DNA from: Micrococcus terreus | Lineage (GTDB): Bacteria > Actinomycetota > Actinomycetes > Actinomycetales > Micrococcaceae | Length of the DNA: 64,000 bases | Direction: 5' to 3' | Assembly (NCBI RefSeq): GCF_900116905.1 | Contig: NZ_FPCG01000010.1 | Span: forward strand, 80,870-144,869 | Shown: piece by piece, positions 61,866 through 64,000 of the stretch | Position numbering within the stretch: position 1 is the stretch's first letter | Layout of the letters: each line of letters starts with the position of its first letter | The notes under the pieces: model-generated | Seen by the model: the letters and a program-made list of their open reading frames with translations, nothing else | Databases searched by the model: none | Told to the model about the DNA's origin: nothing | Made by a program: the position numbers and the translations under genes

Positions 61866-63486
61866 TCAGCCCTCGTGCACCCACGGTCGGCGGGTGTGGT
61901 CCGGCTCCGCGGCGCGCGGCAGCTCCCGTGTCACGGGTGCCACCTCGCCCTGCCCGAACAGCAGGAGCCGGATCAGGTTCCGCAACGGAGATCTCGTGGT
62001 CCATCGGAAGTAGATGTGCGGCATCATGCCTGTCTGGTCGCGAATGGCCAGCAGCACGGCAGCGATGGTCCGGGGCACGCTGGTCCCGTCCACACTGAGC
62101 ACGCGGAAGCCCCTGCGTTCCACACCCCGAACCGTGGTGTGCGTGATGAAGTCGGAGTAGTCGGCAACCCGCACCTCCAGGAACAGTGCCCGGGAGGGAT
62201 GGGGGATGTTGGCGGCCAGGCGCATGTGGTGCAGCTTCTGCCGGTACCGGCTGGCCGACTCCGTCCGGGACAGGCGTGTCTCGTGGGCGATCAGCCGCAC
62301 CTGTCCCTTCCCTGCAGCCTCCGCCAGCCAGGCCACTGCGGTCGGATCCAGCTCCACGGCGATGCCCCGGACGGTTGCCGTCCGCAGGAACCGGGAGAGG
62401 AAGGACAGCACCACGATCACCCCGATGAACGCCAATCCCACGCGCAGGCCATCCGGCCGTTCGATGACATTGGCCCCCGTGGTGTAGATGAACACCGGCA
62501 AACCAGAGGATTCCGATCGTCAGCACGTCGTACACCGTGCCCCACAGGTCACCGAAGAACTCGTGGGCCAGATAGGCCAACGCCCGCCCGTTCGCCTCTC
62601 CTCCCGTCAGGAACCGCTCGTGCGGGATGAGCAGCGTGGTGACGAGGGAGGAGGAGAACAGGAAGCCGGACATGGTCACGGCCGCGGTGGTCAGCAGCCG
62701 CTGGGTCCCGCGGATCCGCCCGGCCGGCCGTTCACGGGTGTCGTGCACACCTCCCCTGATCTGCGGCATCACCGCCACACCGGTCTCGAACCCGGACAGT
62801 CCCAGCGCCAGCTTGGGGAACACGATCAGCGCCAGCGCCACGGCCATCACCGGGTCGCCATGGGCGGCGGAGAGACTCTCCCACCAGTTCCCGACGACGG
62901 CCGGCTGGGTGGCGATGCGCCACAGGCCGGTGAGGATGACGGCGGCGTTCACGGTCAGGAATCCGGCCACCAGGACGACAGCCAGGCCCATGACCTCCCG
63001 GAACCCACGCAGGAAGACCAGTACCAGACCGAGGATCAGGACCAGCGTGATGCCCAGCTGGTGACCTTCCAGAGCCTGAGGAGCGAAGGGGTTCTCGATC
63101 AGGTGCGCAGAGGCGTCCGCGGCCGAGAGCGTGAGGGTGATCATGAAGTCGGTGACCGCAAAGCCCAGCAGGACCAGGACCAGCAGCTTGCCGCGCCAGT
63201 GGGGCAGCAGCCGCTGCAGCACCGCGATCGAGCCCTGTCCATGGGGGGACTCCCGCGCCACCCGGCGGTACATGGGCAGAGCGGCACCCAAGGTGACCAG
63301 CACCAGCACGAACGTGGCCACAGGAGAGAGCAGCCCGGCTGCCAGAGCCGCGATGGCCGGCTGGTAGCCCAGCGTGGAGAAGTAGTCGAGGCCGGACAGG
63401 CACATCACCTGCCACCACGGATGCCCCTCGTGAGGGTCAGGGCGCGGACGGGCCCCCGGGCCGCTCGGTCCCGCCTCATCCTGCAC
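61866..63486 (-). pseudogene. APC-type amino acid permease with internal deletion and frameshift
   Basis: The N-terminal part (63486 to about 62500, 329 residues) begins WWQVMCLSGLDYFSTLGYQP and runs through about nine membrane helices to TVYDVLTIGILWFAG. Relatives continue with GASAMAGLLNLVPRY and roughly 100 or more residues of further helices; here the sequence jumps straight to VFIYTTGANVIERPDG in another frame (62501-61866), which carries the end of the protein and a soluble tail of about 170 residues. So a segment is deleted and the frame is lost. GTG start at 63486. Transport function is very probably gone. Confidence 0.8.
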
Positions 63487-63698
63487 GGGATCGGCCAGCC
63501 ACCAGGACCTCAGAGTGCTCGGGTGCTCGGGTGCTCATGCACAGCGTGAACAGTAGACCTGCCGTCAACCCACCGTCAGGGCGCACCCCCGCCCACCCCA
63601 GAACGAACTGGAGGTCAGTTGTCCACCTCACCGTCCCGAGACCCTTCCTGGCAGGCTGGTTGTGAACCGGTTGGTTCCCTGATTGATGGAGCAGGTTC

Positions 63699-64000
63699 AT
63701 GACTGTAATCATTCCGACCAAGGAGTTCTCCCCGGAGCAGCGGCGCCGGTTGGTGCTGGAGTATCTGGAGCGTCCTCATGGGACGAAGAGAGCGTTTTTG
63801 AAGGAGCAGGACATCTGCTTCGAGCAGTTGCGAAGATGGCAGGCGGCGTTGGCCGATGGTGACCTGGACAGGGGTCTGGTGCCTCGAAAGACTGGGGTGA
63901 TGACCAGACGAGATGCCACGGAGATCCGCCGGCTTCAGGCCGAGGTTGATCGACTCAATGATCAGCTGGCTGCTGAGCGCAAGGCGGTGGATGCTCTGGG
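63699..64000 (+). mobile_element. IS3-family-type transposase OrfA, beginning of an insertion sequence
   Basis: Open from ATG 63699 to the right edge (100 codons). FSPEQRRRLVLEYLERP and FEQLRRWQAAL form a helix-turn-helix, and TEIRRLQAEVDRLNDQL a leucine-zipper-like helix, the standard OrfA plan. GGAGCAGG lies about 6 nt upstream of the start. The OrfB catalytic frame and the right end are beyond the window. The left terminal repeat should be within about 63600-63690, but I cannot fix its first base. The rest of the gap 63487-63698 shows nothing else I can identify. Less GC-rich codons (e.g. AAAGAC-type, TTT) suggest transfer. Confidence 0.75.

Noticed and set aside
60332..62098. A 588-codon plus-strand open frame across the CNNM genes
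   Set aside because: Antisense of two genes with clear CNNM, CBS and CorC motifs; composition is His/Gly/Gln-rich and without structure.

Overview
The window is high-GC actinobacterial chromosome. Gene order and content (lysS-panC, a folK-folB-folP-folE block running into ftsH, hpt, tilS and a DUF2342-type protease, then ppa opposite a PBP4-type carboxypeptidase) point to the order Micrococcales, probably Micrococcaceae. I cannot name a genus from the sequence alone. Genes are dense, many overlap by 4 bases (ATGA, GTGA or TTGA), and GTG starts are common.

Layout. 1-5.2 kb: lysS (cut by the left edge), an M13 metallopeptidase, an SRPBCC protein and panC, all on the minus strand. 5.4-8.2 kb: a three-gene envelope operon (DUF3618, Holin-X-like, Pro/Gly-rich membrane protein) divergent from a low-molecular-weight tyrosine phosphatase. 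8.2-14.5 kb: a minus-strand run of a DUF2520-type Rossmann protein, two bacterial PH-domain membrane proteins, a DUF3180 protein and four folate genes. 14.5-21.1 kb: ftsH, a frameshifted winged-helix/DUF559 nuclease gene bracketed by palindromes, hpt, tilS and a zinc protease. 21.1-25.7 kb: an HTH regulator divergent from a VWA-domain surface protein and its overlapping paralogue, with three copies of one operator-like palindrome between them. 25.7-31.2 kb: a Ser/Thr kinase, dacB, ppa, a SatD-like protein and a HAD phosphatase. 31.3-38.6 kb: serS, a lipid-kinase-family protein with a membrane/coiled-coil N-terminus, pheA, a rhodanese, a parDE pair, an amidase and a lipoprotein. 38.6-43.1 kb: a DUF4190 protein, a three-domain PIG-L/methyltransferase/glycosyltransferase fusion coupled to an acyl-CoA dehydrogenase homologue, then a 0.5-kb stretch with a probable gene remnant. 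43.1-54.2 kb: small unknown genes, pgm, a second winged-helix/DUF559 gene between 51-bp inverted repeats, an aldehyde dehydrogenase, a glycerophosphodiesterase, an acyltransferase, a universal stress protein, a HAD phosphatase, malate dehydrogenase and a sugar kinase. 54.3-64 kb: an NCS2 permease, gluconokinase, a CPBP protease, an HTH-less LysR-type protein, two back-to-back truncated genes, two CNNM/CBS transporters, a broken APC permease and the start of an IS3-type transposase.

Three things stand out. First, two solitary winged-helix/DUF559 nuclease genes are each bracketed by short palindromic repeats of different families. Both carry a TCCACA...TGTGGA palindrome exactly 42 nt upstream of the start codon, and one sits between two 51-bp inverted repeats identical at 49 positions. 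They look like small mobile cassettes, not toxin-antitoxin genes. Second, the tri-domain envelope-modification fusion with its translationally coupled acyl-CoA dehydrogenase looks like an undescribed biosynthetic unit. Third, the 10-mer GTCGTCGGGA (either strand) occurs 12 times, far above the number its composition predicts, so it may be a Chi-like or chromosome-architecture signal. The right end shows decay: two 5'-truncated divergent genes, a transporter with an internal deletion, and an insertion sequence. Many genes without a Shine-Dalgarno sequence carry TANNNT six to eight bases before the start codon, which predicts widespread leaderless transcription.
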